A stretch of 61,465 nt of DNA from Cellulophaga baltica (GCF_900102165.1 NZ_FNBD01000016.1:1-61465); one strand, 5' to 3'; positions 15,592-25,863 are shown, counted from the stretch's first letter. Notes: generated from the sequence alone by a model not told the origin. Numbers and translations are program-made.

Positions 15592-16896
15592 ATGAATTAC
15601 AATTTTAGTTTATATCGGTTTGCACATAAAACCGTAGTACTGCTTCTCTTCATAAGTGCAAATGCTGTTTTCTCACAAATGCAGATTCCCAAACAATCTG
15701 ATAGATTACAACAGTATCTAGGGTTCTGGGTTAGTTCAATTCATTATAAGACCGATAGTGTGGCCAACCTACCGCTAATAAAAATGAACAATTATCCTAA
15801 AATAGATCATTCCGGAATGTCGGTTGATGTACTTCAACACAATGGAACATCGTACAAGCATACCTTAACAGAACTTATTGGGCACGACACCAAGACCGAT
15901 TCAATTTTTGCATTGGGTAAAAGTGCCCAAGGTGAAATGTTTCTTGGTAAAGGTGGGTTTACTAACGACACAGACTGGATAATGAAAGACCGGGACTTTA
16001 CAGGCAAAGAAACCATGACCGTTAGTTTTGATTTCAAAAATCAGACTGATGTGTACTTAAAGGGAGTAAACCCACAGAACGAAATGCTTTGGCAAACACG
16101 CTACATTAAAAAAAATCCGAAGCATAAAAATATAGGCATTCAGTTGGTTTCGGTACATGAAGAAATGCAGAAGAATCCTAAAGAGACCCTGAAGTACCTT
16201 GATAGAATGGGCTATAGCTATATTGAAACTTTTGTTTATAAAGATCGCTCTTTTTATGGCTTATCTCCAATTGATTTTAAAAAACTGGTAGAAGAAAATA
16301 ACCTGAAATTTACGGGGTCCATGACATTTTACGACCTCCCAACCAATAACCATCAAGCTTGGAAAAAAGCTATGAAATGGTGGAAGGAATGCATCGAAGA
16401 CCACAAACAAGCCGGTGTGGAATACCTTACTATATCCAACAATCAGCTTAAAGAAATTAAGACCCTTTCAGAACTAAAAAAGTACGCTGAATACTACACC
16501 GCTATTGGAAAACTATGCAAAGAAAGAGGCATCAGATTCGCCTACCATAACCATTCCGATGAATTTAAAACGGTAGAAAACAAAGTTATTTACGATTACC
16601 TTTTAGAGAACACTAACCCGAAATATGTTAGTTTTCAAGCCGACTTGCATTGGATGCATTTATCACAGATAAACCCCATTGACTATTTTAAAAAATACAA
16701 GAACCGGTTTATAAGCTGGCATGTAAAAGATTACAAAGAACTTGGGCAGAGTGGCAAAATGGATTTTGAGCTCTACTTTGAATATGCAGAAACGGCGGGT
16801 GTCAAATATATTGTAGCAGAAGTAGAAGCTTACAATTATCCCGTATGGTATAGCATCAATGCTGCTTGGAACTATTTATACTTTAACCTATTATAA
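15592..16896 (+). CDS. Secreted TIM-barrel sugar isomerase/epimerase with extra N-terminal domain
   Basis: This 434-aa protein begins with a signal peptide (ending about residue 29, VFSQ). The N-terminal ~150 residues form a beta-rich module. The C-terminal part, from KNIGIQLVSVHEEM, is an AP-endonuclease-2-type barrel seen in xylose isomerase-like sugar phosphate isomerases. It has RFAYHNHSDEF and QADLHWM (metal-binding His and Asp), SWHVKDYKE, and a terminal VAEVEAY Glu. Periplasmic members of this superfamily act on 3-keto-sugars or inositols. ThuA follows after 26 bp, as is common in such sugar clusters. Confidence 0.8.
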   Translation: MNYNFSLYRFAHKTVVLLLFISANAVFSQMQIPKQSDRLQQYLGFWVSSIHYKTDSVANLPLIKMNNYPKIDHSGMSVDVLQHNGTSYKHTLTELIGHDTKTDSIFALGKSAQGEMFLGKGGFTNDTDWIMKDRDFTGKETMTVSFDFKNQTDVYLKGVNPQNEMLWQTRYIKKNPKHKNIGIQLVSVHEEMQKNPKETLKYLDRMGYSYIETFVYKDRSFYGLSPIDFKKLVEENNLKFTGSMTFYDLPTNNHQAWKKAMKWWKECIEDHKQAGVEYLTISNNQLKEIKTLSELKKYAEYYTAIGKLCKERGIRFAYHNHSDEFKTVENKVIYDYLLENTNPKYVSFQADLHWMHLSQINPIDYFKKYKNRFISWHVKDYKELGQSGKMDFELYFEYAETAGVKYIVAEVEAYNYPVWYSINAAWNYLYFNLL

Positions 16897-16922
16897 CCTT
16901 CTACTCTTAACACATAGATCTT

Positions 16923-17663
16923 ATGAACACAAGAATTTTATCATTAACCTGTTTTATCATTTTTACCGGTAACCAAATGGCTTTTGCTCAAGACCAATTT
17001 AAGGTATTGCTATTCACCGTTCAAGATACGTGGCATTATGAGTGCATTCCCACTGCGGTAGTTGCTTTCCATCAATTTAAGTTCGATTGGACGCAAAGTC
17101 CTGAAGATCTTGCCTTAAAACTACCCTCATATGATGTGGTTGTCTTTTTAAATGCTGATGCTGATGTATTAACGGAGGACCAGCTTGATGTGCTAAAAAC
17201 GCATCTCCATAACGGCAAAGGTTTTGTAGGAGTCCATTCAACCTCCGATAGTAAAATTAGAAACCTTTGGTTTGATAATCTTGTAGGCGGAGTTTTCAAA
17301 GACCACCCTCAATTTCAAACAGCGGTACTCACAAATCATGACGTGGATTTCCCCTCCAATATGCACCTACCCGAAAAATGGCTGTGGAGCGAAGAATGGT
17401 ATAATTTTGAGCTTTTAAAATCAGAACATATTAAAGTACTCCTTTCCGTAGATGAAAACACGTATGATTATCAAAAAGGATATGATGAAATACCGCTTTT
17501 AGGTATGGGTAAAAACCATCCTATTGCGTGGTATCAATTTTATGAAGGAGGACGTTCTTTCTATACTACTCTCGGACATAAACCAGAAGCTTTCCATAAT
17601 CAAACGTATTTAGACCATTTATTTGGTGGTATCTATTGGGCTGCGAATGGCGAGAAAAAATAA
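16923..17663 (+). CDS. ThuA-domain protein (trehalose-utilization type)
   Basis: This 246-aa secreted protein has a signal peptide cleaved near AFAQ and a glutamine-amidotransferase-like ThuA fold. Typical segments are YDVVVFLNADADVLTEDQ, GKGFVGVHSTSD, and the C-terminal PIAWYQFYEGGRSFYTTLGH with FHNQTYLDHLFGGIYWA. ThuA proteins are linked to metabolism of trehalose and other disaccharides through 3-keto intermediates, but the exact reaction is unsettled. It forms an operon with the sugar isomerase upstream. Confidence 0.88.
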   Translation: MNTRILSLTCFIIFTGNQMAFAQDQFKVLLFTVQDTWHYECIPTAVVAFHQFKFDWTQSPEDLALKLPSYDVVVFLNADADVLTEDQLDVLKTHLHNGKGFVGVHSTSDSKIRNLWFDNLVGGVFKDHPQFQTAVLTNHDVDFPSNMHLPEKWLWSEEWYNFELLKSEHIKVLLSVDENTYDYQKGYDEIPLLGMGKNHPIAWYQFYEGGRSFYTTLGHKPEAFHNQTYLDHLFGGIYWAANGEKK

Positions 17664-17779
17664 ATCTTTTATTGACAGAGCGCTATGGTATAAATTTAAT
17701 GGTCGGTATAGTACTATTTCCAGAAACAGCCCCTTTTTTTCATTAAACAAATCATCACTATCAATTAAAAACAATACCT

Positions 17780-18484
17780 ATGCTAGCAGGACATTATACC
17801 ACCGCATTAATCGTAAACCAAAAATTTCCAAAAGGGAGTTTACTCTATTTTTTAATAGCCTCGCAATTACAAGATTTATTGTGGTTCACATTTCATATAG
17901 TAGGCTTGGAACCTACAAAGCCCAGTGATGTACTAGATACTACGTTAAGTAATATGACGGTAGATATGTTGTATAGTCACGATTTGCTCCCTCAAATATT
18001 TTGGTTGCTTTTCATCTTTCTCGTCGGTAAAATTTTATTTAAAAGCACCAAAATTGGTGTTGTAGGTGCGGCATTAGTCGCTGGACACTTTATTTTAGAT
18101 TTCTTTTCAGGTCACCCACATCATGTATTTGGAGCAGAAACTCCAGAGGTGGCTTTAGGACTTTATGCAACAAATGTTTACGTAGCTATAGCGATAGAAG
18201 CAGTTTTCAGTATTTTTATCCTGAGTTATTTCTTTAAACAAGAAGCACAAAGAGGAGTTCAACGTACTTCTAAAAACAAAGCTTCAATTATAGGCTTATT
18301 TGTATTTGGCATCGTTTTTATGCTATCAATTGCAACAACTTCATTTAGGCAATTACTTCATATACCTGATTTTAATTTGGGCTTCAATTCAAACATACCT
18401 ACTTTAATAGCGACCTACCTAGGAATGATTTTGTATCTAAATTATTTCGTACCGAAGTTTCACCTTGATGAAAATGATTTTTGA
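17780..18484 (+). CDS. Multi-pass membrane protein, DUF457-like
   Basis: This 234-aa protein has about six hydrophobic segments. Histidine/aspartate-bearing elements near membrane borders (MLAGHYTTAL at the N-terminus, VAGHFILDFFSGHPHHVFG at about 110-128) resemble membrane-bound YdjM/DUF457 hydrolase-like proteins, in which such residues may bind metal. The assignment is by pattern only. It lies downstream of thuA with a 116-bp gap. It is convergent with the TonB receptor. Confidence 0.6.
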   Translation: MLAGHYTTALIVNQKFPKGSLLYFLIASQLQDLLWFTFHIVGLEPTKPSDVLDTTLSNMTVDMLYSHDLLPQIFWLLFIFLVGKILFKSTKIGVVGAALVAGHFILDFFSGHPHHVFGAETPEVALGLYATNVYVAIAIEAVFSIFILSYFFKQEAQRGVQRTSKNKASIIGLFVFGIVFMLSIATTSFRQLLHIPDFNLGFNSNIPTLIATYLGMILYLNYFVPKFHLDENDF

Positions 18485-18568
18485 GTGACCGTCATTATTT
18501 TTAAAATATCCAATTAGGTCTAATATATCTTGAAACGTTAAGATCATATACATGTTTATTGTCAGTGC

Positions 18569-20863
18569 TTAAAGTGAATATCTAATCTTCACTCCGCCAA
18601 ACCAGTTTCTTGGCATTCCGGGATAATAATAACGAGGTTCAGCGCCTCCAAAACCTACTGCGTTTATGAGTATTGAAGAAGCATAGGCTTGGTCTGTAAA
18701 ATTATTTATACCTACATTAACTCCTATAGAAAGTTGATCTGTAATATAATTTTTATAAGAAAACTGGCTATTAAAAATAGTATAAGCATCAGAGTATAGC
18801 GTATTTGCATCATTAAGGGGCATGTCACCTATATGAAGAACATTTGCATTGAAACTAAAATTCTTAAGTTCAAAACGTACTCCCCCATTCATTTTGTTAT
18901 TGGGTACGCCAGTAAGGTCGTTACCTGAATAATCAGTTGTTCTATCTACAAAATCAATAAATCTATTTTGTGAAATTTCAGCATTGACATATGGCGAGAT
19001 ACTCCATCCATCCATTATTTTGTGGGTGTAAGAAATAGCAAGTTCCATACCTTTATGTTCTGTTTTCCCTGCATTTCTACCTATATACTGATCATCACCC
19101 ACACGCTCTGCCACCAATAAATTATTTATATCTAGTAAATAAGCCGAAAACTGAAGATGTAGCGCACGATTAAATGCAAATACTTCACTACCTATTTCAT
19201 AATTAAAACCTGTTTCTGGACCCAGTTCTGGATTAATGACGCCTTCTGGAGTTAAGGTTTCTTCAATAGACGGGTAGTTAAACCCACGGCTTACATTTAC
19301 ATAAGCTTTCATATTCGGCGTTAGTTGATATAGTACGTTTAGGTTGGGAGCAAAAATAGGATCAAAATTACGATCAGCATCTTTATTATTCATACCTGAA
19401 TTAAGCACGTCTTTAAAGTCATAATTTGTTTTATTGATATTTACACCTAACTGCGCTTTTAATTTACCAGTGACTGGTACCGTTATTGTAGCAAAAACAT
19501 TTAAGTTATTTCGGTTTTCTATGTTGTCACTAAGCAGTGAACCTTCTAAACTACCACCGCCCTCATTATCCTCGTACAAATTCTCTTTAGTTTTCCAATT
19601 GTATTGATCCTTATAAAATTCACCTCCAAAACTTAAACTTGCTTCTGTGTCCCAAAAATTAAAATCCTTAGCAAAAAGTGTCCGCATCCCATAACCATTA
19701 GTGAATTCGTCAAGTATATTAAAGGGTCTTGGTTCATAATGATCTAAGTAGTTGTAATATACAGCCGTAGTGTTACTGAAATTTTCAGAAAATAGATGCG
19801 TATAGGTTATTCCTGCAAGCAATTGCTTATTATCTTCATAACCTTGAGATGCGCCCCAGGTATATGCTGCTTGGGTAGGATCTTCTTCAAAGGCAGTTTT
19901 ACTAATAGAACTCGGAATTTGAGCGTTATAATCTATATAATTAAACAATACGCCAACTTCATTTTTTTCATCAAAAGAATAGGTAGAATTTAAAAAAACA
20001 GTACTCCGCTCATACCTACTATTATCTCGAAAACCATCAAACACCATATGGTCATAATTCAGATTGAATGTCGAGTTATTAGCTGCGGTAGCCACAGATA
20101 CACTATTTTTCATCAAACCATAACTTCCAAAGGTATTACTGGATTTTAGATAGGTCTCTCCGGCTGAAGCTTGTTTTGAATTCAGCAACAAAGTTCCACC
20201 AAGATTAGTTCCGTATTGTGTTGCCTTGGGGCCTTTCACTATTTCCATATCTAAAATATCCTCTGAATTGTACGCATCAATAGCTGTAGCTCCTGTACCA
20301 TTTGTGATGGGAATACCATTAAAATAAGCTCTTATTTTATTAGTTCCATACAAGGTGCGCGATCCTACACCACGAATTACGATTCTGTTCGTATTTAAGG
20401 CACCGCTTTGTATATAAACTCCGGGGGTTTCATTGATGGCTGAAACCAAATCAACAGGACTATATTGATCTAATTTAACTGCTGTTATTCTAGAGCTTGG
20501 AATAATAATCCTACTTTGCTTTTGGTAGGTTGATGAAATAATGACTTCGTTAAGTAATTGCGTACCTTCTAAAACAGAAAGTTGAAACACGCTATTATCA
20601 CTTGATACTATAAATTTTCTACTAGAATAACTTGGATGCTGAAGTTCTATTTTAAAAGGTAACTTCACTATTTCTTCAATGATAAAAACTCCATTTTCAT
20701 CTGTGGTCGCAATTATTTTGGAATCCCGTAAAACGGCCACTTGTGAAATTGGAGTATCTTTTTCGTCAATGACACGACCATTAATATTTTGAGCATATAT
20801 TTTGTTGATGGTAGCTATTATAAAAATAGCCACCACCATTAATTGTACTGGTAAAAATTTCAT
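18569..20863 (-). CDS. TonB-dependent receptor
   Basis: This 764-aa outer-membrane transporter has a signal peptide (to about residue 24), then a carboxypeptidase-regulatory-like domain (INGRVIDEKDTPISQVAVL, about 27-100). A plug domain follows (about 115-230, with TPGVYIQSGALNTNRIVIRG and KGPKATQYGTNLGGTLLL), then a 22-strand barrel with TonB-receptor motifs (NVSRGFNYPSIEETLTPE). It imports a scarce ligand using TonB energy. The ligand is unknown. The gene begins 26 bp after the PQQ-type sorbosone dehydrogenase on the same strand, so they form one operon. PQQ is therefore a possible ligand, by analogy with PqqU-type receptors. Siderophore or sugar uptake remain alternatives. Confidence 0.9.
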   Translation of the reverse strand: MKFLPVQLMVVAIFIIATINKIYAQNINGRVIDEKDTPISQVAVLRDSKIIATTDENGVFIIEEIVKLPFKIELQHPSYSSRKFIVSSDNSVFQLSVLEGTQLLNEVIISSTYQKQSRIIIPSSRITAVKLDQYSPVDLVSAINETPGVYIQSGALNTNRIVIRGVGSRTLYGTNKIRAYFNGIPITNGTGATAIDAYNSEDILDMEIVKGPKATQYGTNLGGTLLLNSKQASAGETYLKSSNTFGSYGLMKNSVSVATAANNSTFNLNYDHMVFDGFRDNSRYERSTVFLNSTYSFDEKNEVGVLFNYIDYNAQIPSSISKTAFEEDPTQAAYTWGASQGYEDNKQLLAGITYTHLFSENFSNTTAVYYNYLDHYEPRPFNILDEFTNGYGMRTLFAKDFNFWDTEASLSFGGEFYKDQYNWKTKENLYEDNEGGGSLEGSLLSDNIENRNNLNVFATITVPVTGKLKAQLGVNINKTNYDFKDVLNSGMNNKDADRNFDPIFAPNLNVLYQLTPNMKAYVNVSRGFNYPSIEETLTPEGVINPELGPETGFNYEIGSEVFAFNRALHLQFSAYLLDINNLLVAERVGDDQYIGRNAGKTEHKGMELAISYTHKIMDGWSISPYVNAEISQNRFIDFVDRTTDYSGNDLTGVPNNKMNGGVRFELKNFSFNANVLHIGDMPLNDANTLYSDAYTIFNSQFSYKNYITDQLSIGVNVGINNFTDQAYASSILINAVGFGGAEPRYYYPGMPRNWFGGVKIRYSL

Positions 20864-20889
20864 AAGATGGTAAAGTTGATGATCAGGAA

Positions 20890-22185
20890 CTAATTGCTAT
20901 AACTTACTTTCCAGATGGTATTTCCAGAATCGTCATTTACTAATAAATCTCCGGTTGGCGTTACGGTAACACAAACAGGCCTTCCGTATACTTCGGTATC
21001 ACTATTTTCAGCAATAAATCCGGTAAGAAAGTCTTCAGGTTCCGAGACTGGTTTGCCGTCTTTAAAAGGAATAAAAACTACGCGATATCCAGAAAGTTCA
21101 GAGCGATTCCAAGAACCATGTTGTCCTACAAATACACCGTTCTTATATTTTTCAGGAAAACTATCTTGATCATAAAATGTTAAACCTAACGAAGCAGTAT
21201 GTGATCCTACAGACACATCTGGCACAATTGTTTTTGCCACTAACTCTGGCGCAGCACCTTTTAACCTAGGGTCTGGTATATCCCCGTAGTATGCATAAGG
21301 CCAACCATAAAAACCACCTTGTTTTACACTAGTTACATAATCGGGAACTAAATTATCTCCAATTTTATCACGCTCATTCACAGCAGTCCATAGCTCACCA
21401 TTTACAGGATTCCAATCCATTCCTACTGGATTTCTGAGTCCGCTAGCATATACTTTTTCATTTCCTCCATCTAAATCGACCTCTAAAATATTGGCACGGC
21501 GTACCTCTTCTTCCATTCCATATTCTGCAACATTACTTGCAGAACCTACTGAAATATAGATTTTATCTTCGGCTTTATTGGTAATTATATTTCGTGTCCA
21601 GTGATTATTGTACCCTCCTGCTGGAAGCGCTACAATTTTTTCTCCCTCAGATGGGTTTAATTTAGTCTGCCCGGCTTGGTAAGGATATTTATATAAACCA
21701 TCTGTGTTAGCCACATAAAAATGATTTCTTATGATTAACATTCCTAGCGGCTGCTTTAGTTCTTCAAGAAACACTTCACGCATTTCAATAGTACCATCAT
21801 TATTAGCATCTCTTAATAGAGTAATTCGTCCAGCACTATTTTTGGTATTGGCTTCACATACAAATATATCTCCATTAGGACCAATATAAGTCCACCGAGG
21901 GTTTTGGAATCCGTCTGCAAATTTCGTCACTTCAAAACCTTCTGGAGCTGTTGGCATCTTACCTGCAGGCCAAGCTACAAGTTTGTTTTGTTTTCGCACA
22001 GATTCTGTTGCATATGGTTTTGGTAAAATAAGCTCACCAATGGCAGTTTGCACCGTATCTGCTGGTTGTTGAGAAATCATTGCTTTCACATCTTCCGGTA
22101 CTTCTATTTTATTTTTTTCTTTAGACTTACAACCAAAAAAAACTGTTGTAATTGCGACAGTTAATAGGGTAATAGTTTTCTTCAT
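20890..22185 (-). CDS. PQQ-dependent sorbosone/aldose-sugar dehydrogenase lipoprotein
   Basis: This 431-aa lipoprotein has a lipobox ending at Cys19 (VFFGC). The propeller is of the soluble glucose dehydrogenase/sorbosone dehydrogenase type, with PEGFEVTKFADGFQNPR, NNHWTRNI, ASGLRNPVGMDWNP and NERDKIGDNLVPDY. Family enzymes oxidise aldoses or sorbosone in the periplasm using PQQ. A histidine in NNHWTRN fits the catalytic base of the family. No PQQ biosynthesis genes are in the window, so the cofactor would come from outside or from elsewhere in the genome. Confidence 0.85.
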   Translation of the reverse strand: MKKTITLLTVAITTVFFGCKSKEKNKIEVPEDVKAMISQQPADTVQTAIGELILPKPYATESVRKQNKLVAWPAGKMPTAPEGFEVTKFADGFQNPRWTYIGPNGDIFVCEANTKNSAGRITLLRDANNDGTIEMREVFLEELKQPLGMLIIRNHFYVANTDGLYKYPYQAGQTKLNPSEGEKIVALPAGGYNNHWTRNIITNKAEDKIYISVGSASNVAEYGMEEEVRRANILEVDLDGGNEKVYASGLRNPVGMDWNPVNGELWTAVNERDKIGDNLVPDYVTSVKQGGFYGWPYAYYGDIPDPRLKGAAPELVAKTIVPDVSVGSHTASLGLTFYDQDSFPEKYKNGVFVGQHGSWNRSELSGYRVVFIPFKDGKPVSEPEDFLTGFIAENSDTEVYGRPVCVTVTPTGDLLVNDDSGNTIWKVSYSN

Positions 22186-22635
22186 AATTAAAATTTTTAT
22201 GAAAATATAAGATTCATCAGATGCTTTCTAACGCAATCGATTTTTTATTTAACATAAATAAAAAGTGATGAAATATCTTAAAAATAACAACTTCACTTCA
22301 TGCGAAATCGCCCACGGTAAATGGAGAAAAAACACCCACTTCTGGTGTTTGAAACAAAGAACATTTAGGAAGATTTAAAAACATATTAATGGGGATGCCT
22401 TATAATCCCCTGAATAATACCGTGACAGACTGAAAGTCTGTAGCTTGTTGGATAGACTTTGATCTAAGCTTAAGACCATAATTAAATGATAGAAAATACC
22501 AACACTTTTTATATCTTTAGGATTAGTAAAGATGATTAAAATTAACAAACGCTATACATTCCTTAAAAAGAGAACGTTGCTTTTGCCTTTTGATAGTATT
22601 TTATGAATCTCATACTATAAAAACTTAACTGACAA
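22186..22635. other. Divergent intergenic region with two hairpins
   Basis: It separates the dehydrogenase from the propeller kinase. Two short hairpins are visible: GGGGAT...ATCCCC (22391-22410) and the perfect ACAGACT-GAA-AGTCTGT (22425-22441). They could be part of a leader or operator for either gene. No clear TAnnTTTG was assigned. Confidence 0.4.
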
Positions 22636-25600
22636 ATGCAGCATTCCCCCTCCAATACATTCTTTGCCATAGTATTTTTTGTACTTATGGCACTGAAGCT
22701 AAATGCGCAGTCTAAGAATCAATTTTTAGAAAAAGTTGGAATTGAGAATGGCCTATCTTCCAATTACCCTACTTGTGTTATTGAAGACTCTAGAGGGTTT
22801 ATTTGGATAGGCTCTAACAACGGTTTGAACCGTTATGACGGATATCAATCTAAAATTTTTAAATATGACCCAAACGATAGTAATACCATATCTGAAAATT
22901 GGATAACGAGTCTCCTAGAAGATAAAGAAGGTAATATATGGATTGGTACAGAAGGTGGCGGATTAAATCATTACAATACAACTACCGATGTCATTACGAG
23001 ATTCACTCATAAAAAAAATGATTCAACATCGATTAGTAGCAACGTAGTGCATCGCATATACGAGGATAGCCAGTCGAGATTGTGGTTAGGCACAAAAAAT
23101 GGTTTGAATTTATTGGATCGTGATAAGCTAAGCTTTCAACATTGGATTCAACCCAATGAATGCCAACATTGTGAATTTTCTCTGAAAGCGATTACAGAGG
23201 ATGAGAAAGGCAACCTTTGGATTGGAGATGAGTTTCAAGGTTTGTATTATTTTATGCCTACAAGCGGTAAGTTTTCCAGACCCCATTTAAGCTCCCCCAA
23301 TAATAACTTGCTCCCTTCAAAATTCATAAACGATCTGTATTTTTCAAAAGGAATGCTATGGATAGGTACTGACAATGGTTTGGCTATAATAAACACAAAA
23401 ACTGAACCATTTTCAGAGATGACATTAGACGGCAAACATAAAGATGCCGTTAGCACAATGTGCATCTGGAAAATTTATAATGACCATAATGGAAGTATTT
23501 GGTTATGCACAAATGGAAATGGTTTAATAAATTATAATATAGCAACTCACGAAACCACTATTTATAAAGCCGATGGCAACTCCGCCTATAAAATTGGTAG
23601 CAATTCCATCGAAGATGTACTTGTAGATAAATCAAGAAATATTTGGATGGCCACGACAGGCAACGGGTTAAATAAATTTAATTTAAAAAACTTAAATTTT
23701 CATCATTGGGAGAAAGATAACGACGATCGTAATTCGTTAGTAAATAATAATGTCCGGGCCATGTTACAAGACCTAGACGGCACTATATGGATAGGCACCA
23801 ACAATGGCCTTAGCAGGTTTAATCCTAAGTCTAAGCGGTATCGAAATTATATAAAGGATTTTAATTACAGAGCTGATGTAAATACTACAAAAATACGTGC
23901 AATTTATCGTTCTCAAAATAATACCATATGGGTAGGTACCCAAAGTGGTGGACTCTATACCTACGATAAAAAACTCGATAAATTTAGCTTAGCACTAGGG
24001 TTTGCTGATAGCCCGTTGGCCACTAAAATAGGGCACATACAAAGTATTTATGAGCTTCAAGCTGGCCAATTATTGATTGGAACCGTAGGAGCTGGCCTGA
24101 TTACGTACAACACTATCACCACAGAACTAAAACGTATCTATACCAATAGTGTACCCAATACCTACTTATTTAACTTGGACGTAAAATGCATGTTAAAAGC
24201 GTCTGAGTCCGAGGTATATATTGGAAGTGACAACGGACTACTCTTACTCAATACTAGCACGCTTAAATTTGAATCTTATATAAATGAAGAGGGTTGCACA
24301 AACTGTATTATTGGGAACAAAATCCGATCGCTATACCGTGATAAGAACAATAAATTATGGATTGGAACTAGAAGTGGCTTAGCACTTTTTGATCCAGAAA
24401 CTAAAAAATTTGAACAATATAGCATCGAGAACGGTCTACCTAGTAATATTATTTTTGGTATTCTCTCTGGTAGTGATGGAAACATATGGCTGACTACCCC
24501 TAACGGATTGTCAAAGACAAACCCTGAAAATATACAATTCAAAAATATCACCATACCTGGAAATAATATTCTAGATATGGGAGGTCATTCTCAAGGGTTA
24601 AATGGAAACCTAATTGTAGGAGGCACCTCTGGGTTCACCATTTTTAATCCAAGTGATATAAAAAGTAATCCATACATTCCTACTGTTGTTTTTACAGAGG
24701 TTAAGATCAATAATGAATCTATGTCATTTGATCAAAGCATTTCCGAATTGAAAAGCATAGACTTATCTCATAACCAAAACAATATCACATTTGAATTTTC
24801 AGCACTAGAATTCACCAACTCACAATTCAATAAATACAAATACAAGCTAGAAGGATTTAATGATCAATGGATTGCCTATGGCAACAAACACGATTTGACT
24901 TTTACCAACTTAGATCCTAAAACGTATGTACTAAAAATAAAGGGTTCAAATAATGAAGGCATTTGGAATGAAAATGAAACCTCACTAACCATTACTATTA
25001 GTCCGCCTTGGTATAAAACACTATGGTTTAGAATACTTAGTATTTTACTCATTATAGGATCGATTTTTACCTTCTATTATTTACGGATTAAAAGGTTAAA
25101 GAGAACAAAAACCATGCTTCAAAATGAGGTGACTAAGCAAACTAAAGAATTAGTACGAAACAACAAGAAGCTTGAAGAGCTTGATAGAGAAAAAGATGGA
25201 ATCATCGGGATTATGGCTCATGACCTCCGGAGTCCACTGAATAATATACATGGGCTTACACAACTTTTAGAAGGGAATGAAAATTTAGATGAAGAGCAGA
25301 AAACCTATCTTAAGTATATTAACAAATCTGTGAACAGTGGCAATAGTTTAATCACTGATTTACTATTCATGAGTAATGTTAATCACCCTGAAAAAACAAT
25401 TGAATTAGCAGATATAAAACTTTCTGAATTTATTGAGGAATGGGAAAAAAGCTATATCACTAGATTAGATAAAAAAGATCAAAAACTTAGAAAATTTATT
25501 GATCATAAACCTTTGATAATTCATGCAGACCAAAAATTAGTAACCCGTATTTTTGATAACCTGATGACCAACGCTATAAAATTTTCAGATAAAGGTAGTA

Positions 25601-25863
25601 CCATTGATTTATCAGTGAATTCAAGCAATGGTCTTGTCTATATTTCATTTAAGGATTATGGTCCTGGTATGTCTGAAGCTGATAAAAAAAGAGCCTTTAA
25701 AATGTTTCAAAAACTCTCTGCACAACCAACTGATGGTGAAAGCTCTCACGGATTAGGTCTGGCAATTGTTAAAACACTAGTTGAAAAACTAGAAGGGTCT
25801 ATCAAAATACAAAGCACACTGGGGCAAGGCACAGCGTTTATCATCAGTTTACCTAAAAAATGA
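22636..25863 (+). CDS. Periplasmic-propeller sensor histidine kinase (Reg_prop/Y_Y_Y)
   Basis: This 1075-aa membrane sensor has a signal peptide, then two seven-bladed propeller units built of Reg_prop repeats (GNIWIGTEGGGLNHYN, SRLWLGTKNGLN, KLWIGTRSGLALF) to about residue 680, and a Y_Y_Y domain at about 700-785. One transmembrane segment (about 797-816) precedes the kinase core. The phosphoacceptor is His862 in MAHDLRSPLN. The ATPase shows NLMTNAIKFS (N box), DYGPGMS (G1) and SHGLGLAIVKTL (G2). Unlike hybrid two-component systems of Bacteroidota, it ends after the ATPase, with no receiver or AraC domain, so it needs a separate response regulator. None is adjacent. It may sense carbohydrate. 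Confidence 0.92.
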   Translation: MQHSPSNTFFAIVFFVLMALKLNAQSKNQFLEKVGIENGLSSNYPTCVIEDSRGFIWIGSNNGLNRYDGYQSKIFKYDPNDSNTISENWITSLLEDKEGNIWIGTEGGGLNHYNTTTDVITRFTHKKNDSTSISSNVVHRIYEDSQSRLWLGTKNGLNLLDRDKLSFQHWIQPNECQHCEFSLKAITEDEKGNLWIGDEFQGLYYFMPTSGKFSRPHLSSPNNNLLPSKFINDLYFSKGMLWIGTDNGLAIINTKTEPFSEMTLDGKHKDAVSTMCIWKIYNDHNGSIWLCTNGNGLINYNIATHETTIYKADGNSAYKIGSNSIEDVLVDKSRNIWMATTGNGLNKFNLKNLNFHHWEKDNDDRNSLVNNNVRAMLQDLDGTIWIGTNNGLSRFNPKSKRYRNYIKDFNYRADVNTTKIRAIYRSQNNTIWVGTQSGGLYTYDKKLDKFSLALGFADSPLATKIGHIQSIYELQAGQLLIGTVGAGLITYNTITTELKRIYTNSVPNTYLFNLDVKCMLKASESEVYIGSDNGLLLLNTSTLKFESYINEEGCTNCIIGNKIRSLYRDKNNKLWIGTRSGLALFDPETKKFEQYSIENGLPSNIIFGILSGSDGNIWLTTPNGLSKTNPENIQFKNITIPGNNILDMGGHSQGLNGNLIVGGTSGFTIFNPSDIKSNPYIPTVVFTEVKINNESMSFDQSISELKSIDLSHNQNNITFEFSALEFTNSQFNKYKYKLEGFNDQWIAYGNKHDLTFTNLDPKTYVLKIKGSNNEGIWNENETSLTITISPPWYKTLWFRILSILLIIGSIFTFYYLRIKRLKRTKTMLQNEVTKQTKELVRNNKKLEELDREKDGIIGIMAHDLRSPLNNIHGLTQLLEGNENLDEEQKTYLKYINKSVNSGNSLITDLLFMSNVNHPEKTIELADIKLSEFIEEWEKSYITRLDKKDQKLRKFIDHKPLIIHADQKLVTRIFDNLMTNAIKFSDKGSTIDLSVNSSNGLVYISFKDYGPGMSEADKKRAFKMFQKLSAQPTDGESSHGLGLAIVKTLVEKLEGSIKIQSTLGQGTAFIISLPKK

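Noticed and set aside
17623-17928. 101-aa frame overlapping thuA and the membrane protein
   Set aside because: It is out of frame with two good genes and has no features of its own.
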